This document shows positions 18,129-27,324 of a DNA stretch of 64,000 bases, piece by piece. The DNA is from PXAP01 sp964421595 (GTDB lineage Bacteria > Bacteroidota > Bacteroidia > Bacteroidales > PUMT01), in NCBI GenBank assembly GCA_964421595.1, contig CAYQXY010000028.1, positions 1-64,000 of the forward strand. Direction: 5' to 3'. The position numbers and the translations under genes are program-made. Within the stretch, counting starts at the first letter, position 1. Each line of letters starts with the position of its first letter. Under the pieces are notes generated by a model. It was not told the origin of the DNA. It ran no database searches and saw only the letters and a list, made by a program, of their open reading frames with translations.

Positions 18129-19508
18129 ATGAACGGGATCATTACACGTCGCAATTTTGTAAAAAGAACTTCGCTCTTATCGGCAGGGTCACTAATGATG
18201 CCGACTATTTTGCCATCATCGGTTTTTGGTAAAAATGCACCGAGTAATAAAATAAATATCGGAATGATTGGTGCTGGCCGTCAAGCAATTAAAGCTAATC
18301 TTCAGAACGGATTTTTAAAACTTGACAATTGCCATGTCGTGGCAGTAAATGATGTAGATGGCTGGAGGATGAGACTGGCTGAAGGGATAGTGAATGATGT
18401 CTATTCTGCCCAAAGAGACAAAAATTATAAAGGTGTCAAATCATATGGTGATTACCGTGATCTTATTGCCGATGTAAATGTAGATGCGGTAATGGTATCA
18501 ACAACCGATCACTGGCATGCTCCGCAAGGTATTGCAGCTGCAATGGCGGGTAAGCATGTTTCGATGGAAAAGGCGCTGTCGATCTGTTATTCCCATAGTA
18601 AAGCCCTTGTAGACGCGGTAAAACTCAATAAAGTTGCCAATCGTCTTGACAGTGAATTCAGGTCACTAAAGCATTTCTGGAAAGCGGTGGAAGTTGTTCA
18701 CAATGGGCTTATAGGAGAACTGACCCATGTAGAGGTTGGTGTTCCTGCCGAGCTATCAGGCAGTGCCGTTGGTCCTCAACCCGAGATGCCGGTTCCTCCG
18801 GAACTGGATTACGATATGTGGCTGGGCCCTGCATTCCCTGCACCTTATACACTTCACAGGGTTCATGATCCTCAGACGATTGATACCCGGCCTGGCTGGA
18901 TGCGAATAAGTGATTACTGCAATGGTATGATTACTAACTGGGGCGCTCATCTTTGTGATATAGCTTTATGGGGAATGAGAAAAGAGTACGAACTTCCCCT
19001 AAAGGTTTCAGGAACAGGTACATTTTCTAAAGGTCTATGGCATACACTTGAATCGTTCGAAGTAAATTACAGGTATGCTGATGGCTTGACAATGAAATAT
19101 TCGATAGATAAGCCATATACGAAATTTATCGGTCGAGACGGCTGGATCAGTGTAGGTTATCCCAACGTTCTTGAAGCAAGTAATCCGGATTTTATATCAT
19201 TTGACAGGCCCTCCGGGAAAATAGATTATTCAGGGACCTTGTCCGATAAGGAAGATTTTCTTAAATCAATTGAGCTTGGCACCTCATCTCTCCAGCCTCT
19301 GGAAGTCGGCCATAATGTTTATTTTACTAATGTTATGGGATTAATTGCCATTAAGACAGGACGTGAATTGACCTGGGATTCATCCAAACAACGGTTTGTA
19401 GACGATACATATGCAAATTCAATGCTTAACAGACCATTCAGGGAAAATTGGATTGACAGGAATGTAGTGGACTGGATGAATAAATATCAGGAAGTGAAAC
19501 TAAGGTAA
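18129..19508 (+). CDS. Tat-exported Gfo/Idh/MocA-family oxidoreductase (2)
   Basis: A 459-residue paralogue-like enzyme of the same family as the gene at 16467. The Tat motif is TRRNFVKRTSL. The Rossmann motif is NIGMIGAGRQAIK. The normal EKP motif reads MEKALSICYSHSKA, so the Lys is kept but the Pro is replaced by Ala. TNWGAHLCDIALWGM provides the catalytic region. It is followed at 118 bp by a TIM-barrel isomerase lipoprotein, giving a rightward cassette that mirrors the leftward one. It diverges from gene 16467 across 264 bp. Periplasmic sugar or glycoside oxidation is the most likely role. Confidence 0.87.
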   Translation: MNGIITRRNFVKRTSLLSAGSLMMPTILPSSVFGKNAPSNKINIGMIGAGRQAIKANLQNGFLKLDNCHVVAVNDVDGWRMRLAEGIVNDVYSAQRDKNYKGVKSYGDYRDLIADVNVDAVMVSTTDHWHAPQGIAAAMAGKHVSMEKALSICYSHSKALVDAVKLNKVANRLDSEFRSLKHFWKAVEVVHNGLIGELTHVEVGVPAELSGSAVGPQPEMPVPPELDYDMWLGPAFPAPYTLHRVHDPQTIDTRPGWMRISDYCNGMITNWGAHLCDIALWGMRKEYELPLKVSGTGTFSKGLWHTLESFEVNYRYADGLTMKYSIDKPYTKFIGRDGWISVGYPNVLEASNPDFISFDRPSGKIDYSGTLSDKEDFLKSIELGTSSLQPLEVGHNVYFTNVMGLIAIKTGRELTWDSSKQRFVDDTYANSMLNRPFRENWIDRNVVDWMNKYQEVKLR

Positions 19509-19626
19509 GACTCATTTCAACAATATTCTCCTAAAACATATAGTGTTTATGATAGCTACAAAAATTGTCAAATTTTATTTTCTGTTTTTAAAATATCTTA
19601 AACACATCATAATCAACTAAAATATA

Positions 19627-20520
19627 ATGAAAACAACCTTTCTGTCTTTAATTATAAAATCCCTGGCCGTTATTTTCTTACTGAATTCCTGTAACGAAGA
19701 GGTGAAAAGGCTTGACAATGTTTTCTATGCATTTAACAACTGTGTCAGAACATTGCCCAATGCTCCTGCAGGTTTCAAAGCACAGGCAGCCCTTGTTAAG
19801 GATATTGGGTATGATTACATGGCCGGTCATAGCGAGGACAGTTATTTTGAACTAAGGGCTGCGATGGATGAGGTTGGTCTGGAAATGGCTGAGATCTACA
19901 TTCCTATGCGAATCATTGACGGGGAGATATCCTACCATGAGAGGTTAAAGGATGTCATCAGTGATTCCGGGGACAGGGATCTGCTTGTGGCTTTGCATCT
20001 GCATGCCCCTGATTTTCCAGGTACCCGGGAAGAGGCTGACCAGATCTTTGCAGACGGCATAGCTGAACTTGCAGATTTTGCTGCTCCCCTGAATGTGAGG
20101 ATTGGTATTTACCCCCACGTTAATTTTTATTGTGAAACAGTCAGGCATAGTATTGATCTTGCACAAAAGGCTAACAGGGAAAATGCAGGAGGTATATTTA
20201 ATTTATGCCATTTTTTAAAAGTTGAGGGGGAAGAAGGATGGGAGAAAACTATTGTGGATGCCATTCCATGGCTTTTTATGGTTTCGATCAATGGAGCAGA
20301 CTCAGGTGATACCCGAAATATGGAATGGGACAGATTAATTCAGCCTTTAGGAGAAGGCTCATTTGACACTTATAAACTGGTCAAACTGCTAAAGGATAAT
20401 GGTTATGAAGGATTGTTCGGATTGCAGTGTTACAATATTGATCAGGATTGTGAAACTGCCCTGAGAAATTCAATGGAAACCTGGATGAGCTACCAGGAAA
20501 AATATGCAGAAAACAGATAA
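19627..20520 (+). CDS. Sugar isomerase/epimerase-like TIM-barrel lipoprotein
   Basis: A 297-residue protein with a lipoprotein signal (VIFLLNSC, Cys at about 22) and a xylose-isomerase-like barrel: FKAQAALVKDIGYDYM, LLVALHLHAPDFPG, RIGIYPHVNFYCET, GGIFNLCHFLKVEG, LFMVSINGADSG and LFGLQCYNI. His, Asp and Glu at strand ends fit the usual metal site. It follows the Gfo/Idh/MocA gene on the same strand and precedes a sulfatase. This is the second oxidoreductase/isomerase pair in the window; this copy is tethered to a membrane, whereas the other is a Tat substrate. The substrate is unknown. Confidence 0.8.
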   Translation: MKTTFLSLIIKSLAVIFLLNSCNEEVKRLDNVFYAFNNCVRTLPNAPAGFKAQAALVKDIGYDYMAGHSEDSYFELRAAMDEVGLEMAEIYIPMRIIDGEISYHERLKDVISDSGDRDLLVALHLHAPDFPGTREEADQIFADGIAELADFAAPLNVRIGIYPHVNFYCETVRHSIDLAQKANRENAGGIFNLCHFLKVEGEEGWEKTIVDAIPWLFMVSINGADSGDTRNMEWDRLIQPLGEGSFDTYKLVKLLKDNGYEGLFGLQCYNIDQDCETALRNSMETWMSYQEKYAENR

Positions 20521-20707
20521 TATTTTAAAACTGTGACATTAAGTGACCCAATTTTTAAATTGTATAGCATCTTATATCGTGCCGGTAATCCACTATTTTA
20601 TTTTAAAAATTCAATTGTTTTTTATGCCGGTTAACTCTGTTCTACATAATAATTATCTGTGGATGTGGACACTTATGCCTAATAAAGGAAACCTAAAAAT
20701 CTGAAAA

Positions 20708-22174
20708 ATGAAGAAACTTACCTCCGGAGCTATGACAATGACCGGCCTGCTCACGTTTGGGATGATAAGCCAAATGTGTACGGTTGAGAAGGATAACGAT
20801 CAGTCAGGCAGACCCAATTTCATTATAATATTTGCCGATGATTTGGGATATGGGGATATAGGCGTCTTTGGCCATCCTACAATTAGAACACCAAATCTTG
20901 ACAGGATGGCTGCCGATGGACAGAAATGGACTCAGTTTTATGTTGCCGCCTCGGTGTGCACCCCATCACGGGCCGGATTGCTGACGGGGAGATTGCCGGT
21001 TAGGTCAGGAATGGCCAGTAGCAGGCGTCGCGTTCTCTTTCCCGATTCAAACGGGGGGCTGCCACAAGAAGAGATCTCCCTGGCAAGAATTCTTAGTGAC
21101 AACGGTTATCGTACAGCAATGTCGGGTAAGTGGCATTTAGGACATAAATCTCCTTTCTTACCCACAGATCATGGCTTTGAAACCTACTTCGGCATTCCAT
21201 ATTCCAATGATATGGACCGGCTGGAGTCTATACCAGGGGGCAATTGGATAACAGACCAGATGATTTTTGCAGAACAGGAAAATTTTGATGCTTATAATGT
21301 GCCACTGATGAGGGATGACCGGATCGTTGAAAGGCCGGCCGATCAGCGGACTATCACAAAGCGTTACACAGAAGAAGCTGTTGACAGGATTAGGGAATTT
21401 AAAGATGAGCCTTTTTTTATTTACCTCGCCCATTCATTGCCTCATATCCCTCTTTTCAGGGCAGAAGAGTTCACAGATCATTCTCTGGCAGGAATTTATG
21501 GCGACGTAATTGAGGAGATTGACTGGTCTGTAGGGCGTATAATTGAGACACTGGAAGAGGAGGGAATAGCAGAAAATACGCTGGTAATTTTTACCTCTGA
21601 TAACGGACACTGGCATATTTTTGATACTCACGGTGGATTCGCAGGATTGTTAAGAGGTGCCAAAGGAGGAACTTTTGAGGGTGGTATGCGTGTGCCAACT
21701 TTAATCTGGTGGCCGGGCCAAATCGAACCGGGAGTTATTATGGACCTGGGAACAACATTGGATTTGATGCCTACCTTCCTTAAACTTGCAGATATTGAGC
21801 TACCTGCCGACAGAGTGTATGATGGTTATGATCTGTCACCGCTATTGTTTGGAACCGGAGAGAGTGTCAGGGATGTCGTATGGTATTACAATGGAACAGA
21901 GGTCTTTGCAGTCCGAAAGGGAGATTATAAGGCTCACTTCATTACCCAGCTTGAATACGGTACCAAAACCGCACACTTTGTTACCAAACCTGAGTCTGAT
22001 GTTGGGATTGGCAGGACGGTCCACGACACTCCCTTGCTTTTTAACCTGAACATCGATCCTGCGGAGAGATATAATATTGCTTCAGATCATCCGGATATCA
22101 TTGAAGAGATAAGACGCCTGAAGGACGAGCATATTGGTTCTGTTGAACCTGTTGAAAATCAGCTGGAAAAGTAA
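20708..22174 (+). CDS. S1-family sulfatase, probable lipoprotein (4)
   Basis: A 488-residue arylsulfatase-A-like enzyme. The signal region ends near Cys24 with a weak lipobox (ISQMC). Metal Asp44-Asp45 lie in FIIIFADDLGYGD, the formylglycine Cys84 in VCTPSRAGLLTG, then SGKWHLGHK, IFTSDNGHW and GAKGGTFEGGMRVP. These last features resemble N-acetylgalactosamine-6-sulfatase and arylsulfatase A type enzymes. It is followed by the GH95 gene 70 bp downstream on the same strand, so desulfation and fucose release are probably coupled. The exact sulfate position is not readable from the sequence. Confidence 0.93.
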   Translation: MKKLTSGAMTMTGLLTFGMISQMCTVEKDNDQSGRPNFIIIFADDLGYGDIGVFGHPTIRTPNLDRMAADGQKWTQFYVAASVCTPSRAGLLTGRLPVRSGMASSRRRVLFPDSNGGLPQEEISLARILSDNGYRTAMSGKWHLGHKSPFLPTDHGFETYFGIPYSNDMDRLESIPGGNWITDQMIFAEQENFDAYNVPLMRDDRIVERPADQRTITKRYTEEAVDRIREFKDEPFFIYLAHSLPHIPLFRAEEFTDHSLAGIYGDVIEEIDWSVGRIIETLEEEGIAENTLVIFTSDNGHWHIFDTHGGFAGLLRGAKGGTFEGGMRVPTLIWWPGQIEPGVIMDLGTTLDLMPTFLKLADIELPADRVYDGYDLSPLLFGTGESVRDVVWYYNGTEVFAVRKGDYKAHFITQLEYGTKTAHFVTKPESDVGIGRTVHDTPLLFNLNIDPAERYNIASDHPDIIEEIRRLKDEHIGSVEPVENQLEK

Positions 22175-22244
22175 GGAGGTGATTGATAGGCAAACTTTGA
22201 ATACAATTTCTACGCTCGAAACATTAACAAAATATAATATCTCA

Positions 22245-24725
22245 ATGAAACAAATACTCAGCTTAGTCATGCTATTGCTAGCTATCATCTCATGCAACAG
22301 CGAAAAACAAAACTCTGATTTGAAACTTTGGTATCCTGAACCGGCTACTGTATGGGAAGAGGCTTTACCTCTGGGTAACGGACGGCTTGGGGCCATGATT
22401 TTCGGCAATCCGTCAAGCGAACTGATTCAGCTTAATGAGAATACCATATGGGCAGGCAGTCCGAATCAAAATAATAATCCCGATGCGCTCGAAGCTTTGC
22501 CGTTAATACGTCAGCTAATTTTCGACGGAAAATATATTGAAGCCCAGGATATGGCAAATGAAAAAGTAATATCCAAAACTTCTCATGGCATGCCATACCA
22601 GACAGCAGGTAATCTGAGGCTCAATTTCGAAGGACATGATAATTACTCCGGTTTCCATCGGGAACTAGATGTTGAGCGAGCTGTTGCCACCACCAGGTAT
22701 ACTGTTGAGGGGGTTGAATATACCCGGGAAATGTTTTCATCATTTCCCGACGAAGTAATTGTAGTGCGAATGACTGCCAGTAAACCGGGCAAGATAAGTT
22801 TTACAACTACCTTAGACAGTCCGGGGAATGTTGATGTTTCTGTTTTAGGCAACGACTTATTACAGATGAGAGGTATCACAAGCAGTCATGAAACAGTTGA
22901 GGGGAAAGTTGAATATGTGGTGCTCGGGAAAGTTCTCAATGAAGGTGGTACTATTTCTTCGGGAAATGGTCGGCTTACTATTGACAGCGCCAATAGCGCA
23001 ACTATCTTTATTTCTATCGCCACTAATTTTGTCGATTATAAGGATATTAGCGGAGATGCTGGTTCGCAGGCGGAGATGTATTTAAATCGGGCAATACAAA
23101 ATGACTATGATCAAATGCTCATCTCTCATATTGATTATTATCAGGAATTTTTTAACCGTGTATCGATTTATCTTGGTCAGACTGATTCGGTAAATAACCC
23201 CACCGATATCCGCATCGAGCAATTCAACCTGGGAAACGATCCTTCTCTGGCAGCTCTTTACTTTCAGTTCGGGCGCTATCTGCTGATCAGTTCATCACAG
23301 CCGGGCACCCAGCCTGCTAACTTGCAGGGAATATGGAACAATCAGCTTTTTCCGGCATGGGACAGTAAGTATACTATAAATATAAATACTGAAATGAATT
23401 ACTGGCCTGCTGAACCGACTAATTTAATGGAAATGCATGACCCTATGATTCGGATGGTTAGAGAGCTTTCGGTAACCGGCCGCGAAACAGCAGCAACCAT
23501 GTATGGTGCCAGAGGTTGGGTAACGCATCACAATACTGATATCTGGCGTATCAGCGGTCCTGTTGATGGTTCATACTGGGGTATGTGGCCGATGGGAGGG
23601 GTCTGGCTCAGCCAGCATCTGTTCGATAAGTTCGAATACAGCGGTGATGTGGAATATCTGCGTTCAGTATATGATATACTAAGGGGAGGAGTAGAGTTTT
23701 GCCTCGATTTCCTGGTAGAAGAGCCAAATAACGGATGGATGGTCATAGTGCCTTCCAATTCGCCCGAAAACTCACCATCAATTCACTACCAATCTTCAAT
23801 TGCTGCCGGCACAACTATGGATAACCAGTTGATTTTCGATCTCTTCACCAAAACAATAAGGGCTGCAAGAATTTTGAATATTGATGAAGATTTAATTCCT
23901 GAGATGGAGCGTATTTTAGATCTGTTGCCTCCAATGCAAGTCGGGCAACACGGTCAATTGCAGGAATGGATGCATGACTGGGATAACCCTGATGACAAGC
24001 ACCGGCACGTTTCTCATCTGTACGGTTTGTTTCCCTCAAACCAGATATCGCCTTATCAAACTCCCGGGCTCGCCGATGCTTCCCGAACAACATTAATACA
24101 CAGGGGCGATCCCTCAACCGGCTGGTCAATAAACTGGAAAATAAATCTGTGGGCAAGACTCCATGACGGGAATCATGCTTTTAAACTGATGGGTGAACAG
24201 ATAAAGCTTGTAGGTCGGAATGGTGATGATCCGCGTGCATTTTCTGAAGCAGGGGGCACTTATCCCAATATGTTTGATGCACATCCCCCTTTCCAGATTG
24301 ACGGAAATTTCGGATTTACATCAGGACTAACCGAAATGCTCATGCAGAGCCACGATGGGGCAATTCACCTGTTGCCCGCACTGCCTGATGTTTGGCCCGG
24401 CGGCCGTGTTACCGGTCTCAGGGCCAGGGGTGGGTTCGAAATTATTGAATTGGAGTGGGACAATCATCATATAGAAAAATTTGTAATTCGATCTACCCTG
24501 GGTGGAAACTTAAGGGTCAGAACGGCAAATGAACTTGCGTTAAAAGGAAATGTTGCCATGGTTAATGCAGAGGGCGAAAACAGCAATGAATTTTACCAGG
24601 TACCTGAAATTAAGCAAGCATTAATATCACCGGTTGCCAATTTAAATATTATTGAATTGCCAGATACCTATTTATACGATATTCATACCGAAAAGGGGCA
24701 GGAATATACCTTTGTTATACGATAA
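22245..24725 (+). CDS. GH95 alpha-L-fucosidase (or alpha-L-galactosidase) lipoprotein
   Basis: An 826-residue inverting glycosidase. I start it at the ATG at 22245 because it gives a lipoprotein signal (MKQILSLVMLLLAIISC); a longer in-frame ORF from 22134 would overlap the sulfatase. GH95 landmarks appear in order: LGNGRLGAMIFG, NENTIWAGSP, PANLQGIWNN, NINTEMNYWPAEP (catalytic Asn region), GMWPMGGVWLSQH, QEWMHDWD (acid Glu region), RGDPSTGWSINWKINLWARL, PFQIDGNFGFTSG and LLPALPDVWPGG. Members remove alpha-1,2-fucose or L-galactose from glycan ends. With the GH29 gene at 34965 it is the main evidence for a fucose-containing substrate. It converges on a DUF1579-like gene at 24782. Confidence 0.95.
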   Translation: MKQILSLVMLLLAIISCNSEKQNSDLKLWYPEPATVWEEALPLGNGRLGAMIFGNPSSELIQLNENTIWAGSPNQNNNPDALEALPLIRQLIFDGKYIEAQDMANEKVISKTSHGMPYQTAGNLRLNFEGHDNYSGFHRELDVERAVATTRYTVEGVEYTREMFSSFPDEVIVVRMTASKPGKISFTTTLDSPGNVDVSVLGNDLLQMRGITSSHETVEGKVEYVVLGKVLNEGGTISSGNGRLTIDSANSATIFISIATNFVDYKDISGDAGSQAEMYLNRAIQNDYDQMLISHIDYYQEFFNRVSIYLGQTDSVNNPTDIRIEQFNLGNDPSLAALYFQFGRYLLISSSQPGTQPANLQGIWNNQLFPAWDSKYTININTEMNYWPAEPTNLMEMHDPMIRMVRELSVTGRETAATMYGARGWVTHHNTDIWRISGPVDGSYWGMWPMGGVWLSQHLFDKFEYSGDVEYLRSVYDILRGGVEFCLDFLVEEPNNGWMVIVPSNSPENSPSIHYQSSIAAGTTMDNQLIFDLFTKTIRAARILNIDEDLIPEMERILDLLPPMQVGQHGQLQEWMHDWDNPDDKHRHVSHLYGLFPSNQISPYQTPGLADASRTTLIHRGDPSTGWSINWKINLWARLHDGNHAFKLMGEQIKLVGRNGDDPRAFSEAGGTYPNMFDAHPPFQIDGNFGFTSGLTEMLMQSHDGAIHLLPALPDVWPGGRVTGLRARGGFEIIELEWDNHHIEKFVIRSTLGGNLRVRTANELALKGNVAMVNAEGENSNEFYQVPEIKQALISPVANLNIIELPDTYLYDIHTEKGQEYTFVIR

Positions 24726-24781
24726 TTGATACTTAAACAAACCATATTATATCGAAACCCGGAACCACTTATTTTTTCACA

Positions 24782-25336
24782 TTATTTTACTTTATCAAGG
24801 GTCATCTCAAAAAACTGGTACCAGTGGTCACCACCTGTGTTATACTCTCCCTTTTCGTGCCACTGCCCCTTTTCATTAAGATAAATAATATATCGAATAT
24901 TATCTCCAGGGTACCAGTAGAAATTATTGTCAATAAACTCCCCTCTAAACTCGCCGCCCTGCCGGGTAGTTAGCCAGGTCCTGAAGGAATAGTCTTTATC
25001 CTGGTGGTTATAGGTTACCACAGCCAGGGCATCGTGCATAATTTCCCCGTTACTCATTCCACGCCCTTCAATTAGCAGGGCTGTACCGTCCAGCTTTAAC
25101 TGAACGAGTTCGGTTTGATCAAATTCGTAACGATTGCCGTCTTCGGCCATAATCCATCCGGAACCTTTCCACTCGCCTGAAAGGAAAGCGAGTTTTTCAA
25201 TCGCTTGCTGAGAAATGCGGTTGGCTTCCGGTTGCTGGCCATTAACGGTTAGCACCGATAGAACGGCTATCACGAGTGTAAATACGTAATTGAATTTAAC
25301 CGGTAAATCACTATTTTGATTTTGTGTTGTTTTCAT
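24782..25336 (-). CDS. Exported DUF1579-like protein
   Basis: A 184-residue protein with a signal peptide (NYVFTLVIAVLSVLTVNGQ). The mature part has LSGEWKGSGWI, LVQLKLDGTALLIEGRG, YSFRTWLTT and EKGEYN, the pattern of the DUF1579/lipocalin-like small beta-barrel family of unknown function. It lies alone on the minus strand, convergent with GH95. I infer no link to the glycan cluster; the family often accompanies stress or lipid-type functions, but nothing here proves that. Confidence 0.65.
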   Translation of the reverse strand: MKTTQNQNSDLPVKFNYVFTLVIAVLSVLTVNGQQPEANRISQQAIEKLAFLSGEWKGSGWIMAEDGNRYEFDQTELVQLKLDGTALLIEGRGMSNGEIMHDALAVVTYNHQDKDYSFRTWLTTRQGGEFRGEFIDNNFYWYPGDNIRYIIYLNEKGQWHEKGEYNTGGDHWYQFFEMTLDKVK

Positions 25337-25484
25337 ATTCTTAAGTTTTTATATTTAAAATGACATGTTCACAATAAATAAATAGGGCTCCTGCTGTTGA
25401 TGTATATCACAGAAAAGAGAGGGGTGTGCATGAGTTTACACTACAACACCCAAAAAGCCTGATTATGTTATTGTACCAGTTTTT

Positions 25485-25775
25485 TTAATTTTTCAATCGC
25501 AGCTTATGCGGGCTGCTTTTAGGGACCCGTTCTATTATGCCACGAGCCTCCAGGTCGAGCTTTACCGTTACAACATACCAGGTTACCTTACCGTCAAACG
25601 TGCCTGAAAGCTCTGCATTTGCCTTTTGGCTCAGATCATCATAAGTGATGTTTGGATGCTTTTCCACGGTTTTAAGAATATAATCCGCCATTGTGTCATA
25701 CCTGCGTTTTAGAATATTTACCCCTTTTTTACCCTGGGGGTGGAGAGTCATGATTTTTTCTTCAGTCGTTTTCAT
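25485..25775 (-). CDS. Small conserved protein, winged-helix-like (DUF6958-type)
   Basis: A 96-residue cytosolic protein. The first part reads KIMTLHPQGKKGVNI; the second, YDTMADYILKTVEKHPNITYDDLSQ followed by KLDLEARGIIER, looks like a helix-turn-helix with a wing. I believe this matches a small Bacteroidota/Proteobacteria family (DUF6958), but I cite that from memory. Whether it binds DNA is unknown. It is upstream-isolated, with 110-158 bp gaps on either side, so it is probably transcribed by itself. Confidence 0.65.
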   Translation of the reverse strand: MKTTEEKIMTLHPQGKKGVNILKRRYDTMADYILKTVEKHPNITYDDLSQKANAELSGTFDGKVTWYVVTVKLDLEARGIIERVPKSSPHKLRLKN

Positions 25776-25932
25776 AGGATTCAGGGTTTTTTAATAATTG
25801 GGCAACTATTTTAATTAGTGTGAGGGCTAATGTGCCTATCATCAACTTGTTATATTGCAATTTAGCCATAAATGTTCAGGAAACCAACTGAGTTAATGTT
25901 TATATAATTTCAATCTGCAGCTTTTCATTTAT

Positions 25933-26214
25933 TTATAAGTTAAGATAATCTTTAAGGGCTTGTGTATAGTCATCCATTGCTTTGAGTCCGTTTTCTGTTA
26001 TTTTAATACAGGTCAATGGCTTCTTATTACGAAAAGATTTATTTACCTGTATATATTCAGCCTCCTCCAGCTTGCTTATCTGTGCACTTACATTACCACG
26101 GCTGGCATTGCAGGCGTCTACAATAAAAGAGAAGGAAATTTCCTCATACGCAACAAGTAACGACATAATTGCCAATCGTAATTGATTATGCAACAGAGGG
26201 TCTAAATCTTTCAT
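25933..26214 (-). CDS. Winged-helix transcriptional regulator (HTH_34/ArsR-MarR-like)
   Basis: A 93-residue single-domain wHTH protein. NQLRLAIMSLLVAYEEISFSFI leads into a recognition region, CNASRGNVSAQISKLEEAEYI, and a wing, KKPLTCIKITENGLKAM. Such proteins are usually paired with a membrane protein gene, as here: its ATG overlaps the stop of the upstream membrane gene in an ATGA overlap at 26211-26214, indicating translational coupling. A 19-bp interrupted palindrome at 26802-26820, just before the operon start, is a good candidate for its operator. Confidence 0.85.
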   Translation of the reverse strand: MKDLDPLLHNQLRLAIMSLLVAYEEISFSFIVDACNASRGNVSAQISKLEEAEYIQVNKSFRNKKPLTCIKITENGLKAMDDYTQALKDYLNL

Positions 26215-26786
26215 CTTTCTTGTTTTTTGAGCATATAACCAGGAATAATATATGTGATGGTTATAGCCAACGCCATAATCAACAAAATTTCGGCAGTAGT
26301 AACAAATACCGCTGCAATTGCAAGAATAAAAGCCGAGAAACCTCCAATAATCAATGGTTTAAATTTCAGGATTACCCCAGTTGTAAAGGTGCCCCATGCA
26401 AAAAAAGCTATAAATGCAGGGTAAATCATTACCCAGCCATAAGTAAAGCCTAAAAGAACCATCACCAGCCAAACCCCGTTTGAGCCTAACCAAATTCCAC
26501 TCAGCGAATACTCAATAAAAGATCTCCGCTGATTTTTGGTCGGCGACTTTACCCCTTTTAAAATTGCTATCACTAAGGGCAATCCTATTGCAGGAAACCA
26601 GATAAAACCTGGTGATATTCCCAATTTTAAGAGGAAGTTCATATAAGTTAGTACTGCGGCCGTTACAATACACCATCCCCATACGATAAAGTGATCGGCC
26701 CCTTTTCCGTATTTTTTTTGTGAATGAAGTATCATTGACCTGATGACATCAATCGCCTGTTTTTCATCAAATTCTTGTTTTTCCAT
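26211..26786 (-). CDS. Four- to five-TM membrane protein paired with a wHTH regulator
   Basis: A 191-residue protein when started at the ATG at 26786 (MEKQEFDEKQAIDVIRSMI), which follows the regulatory palindrome closely. An upstream in-frame ATG at 26837 would place the palindrome inside the gene and is less likely. After a charged N-terminal helix come hydrophobic segments near FIVWGWCIVTAAVLTYM, GFIWFPAIGLPLVIAIL, IWLGSNGVWLVMVLLGF, PAFIAFFAWGTF and a pair in FSAFILAIAAVFV...LLIMALAITITY. No family name is certain. Such wHTH plus membrane protein pairs are common in Bacteroidota and of unknown function. Start choice and coupling are supported; the role is not. Confidence 0.75.
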   Translation of the reverse strand: MEKQEFDEKQAIDVIRSMILHSQKKYGKGADHFIVWGWCIVTAAVLTYMNFLLKLGISPGFIWFPAIGLPLVIAILKGVKSPTKNQRRSFIEYSLSGIWLGSNGVWLVMVLLGFTYGWVMIYPAFIAFFAWGTFTTGVILKFKPLIIGGFSAFILAIAAVFVTTAEILLIMALAITITYIIPGYMLKKQER

Positions 26787-26801
26787 AACTTTTATTTTAA
26801 C

Positions 26802-26820
26802 ATGTTTATAATGTAAACAT
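26802..26820. promoter_or_regulatory. Interrupted palindrome before the membrane protein/wHTH operon
   Basis: ATGTTTA and TAAACAT arms separated by 5 nt (ATGTTTATAATGTAAACAT). It lies 16 bp upstream of the ATG at 26786. Size and symmetry fit a winged-helix dimer site, so autorepression by the protein at 25933-26214 is plausible. Confidence 0.55.
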
Positions 26821-26956
26821 ATAAAAAAAATAAACAATGAACAAGCTTTAAAGGCAAAAATGTTTTTTAACTTTATTTTAATTTTTCCGGGAAGCAGTAA
26901 GGGTAAATTTGCATAACAACTTTTTATGCGAATAAATGAATTAAAAGAATTGTAAA

Positions 26957-27324
26957 ATGATATCCTTCATGAAAACATTTGAGACAGACACAATTCTGTT
27001 AAGGCCATTAAAACTTGATGATTTTGAGGCATCGCCCCGCCAGGCCGGTTGGTTCTGTGTATCTATAATTGAACTATTCCTTAGAATAAGAACTACAAAC
27101 AAAATTATCCATTATAATGTGTAGCTTGCCCTGGCACCAGACAGCGGTTCATTATAGTATTAGGAGCAGGACATGGGAGATCCGTTTTTCCCGAACATGT
27201 AAGAAAGGTACTGAATAGAATAGGAGGTGCTGAAGAAGGTGTTATGAGAAGCCACACTTTAATGAATAATAAGAAGTCATACCCGATTTGCGACTGGCAG
27301 AAATTATTAATAAAAAGGTTATGA
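26957..27324 (+). pseudogene. Degraded GNAT acetyltransferase (RimJ/RimL type)
   Basis: Two pieces of one gene survive. From 26957 an ATG-started frame reads MKTFETDTILLRPLKLDDFEA, the typical N-terminus of RimJ/RimL-type N-acetyltransferases, then loses similarity and stops at 27122-27124. In another frame, open from 27118 to the TGA at 27322, there is VRKVLNRIGGAEEGVMRSHTL, the typical C-terminal motif of the same family. The central acetyl-CoA-binding region is missing, so an internal deletion and a frameshift have destroyed the gene. Its end overlaps the start of the next gene by 4 bp, a remnant of former operon coupling. Confidence 0.75.

Noticed and set aside
22173..22183. AAGGAGGTGAT, a perfect anti-SD match just after the sulfatase stop
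   Set aside because: No usable ATG follows at a sensible spacing; the GH95 signal peptide clearly starts at 22245, so it is probably fortuitous.
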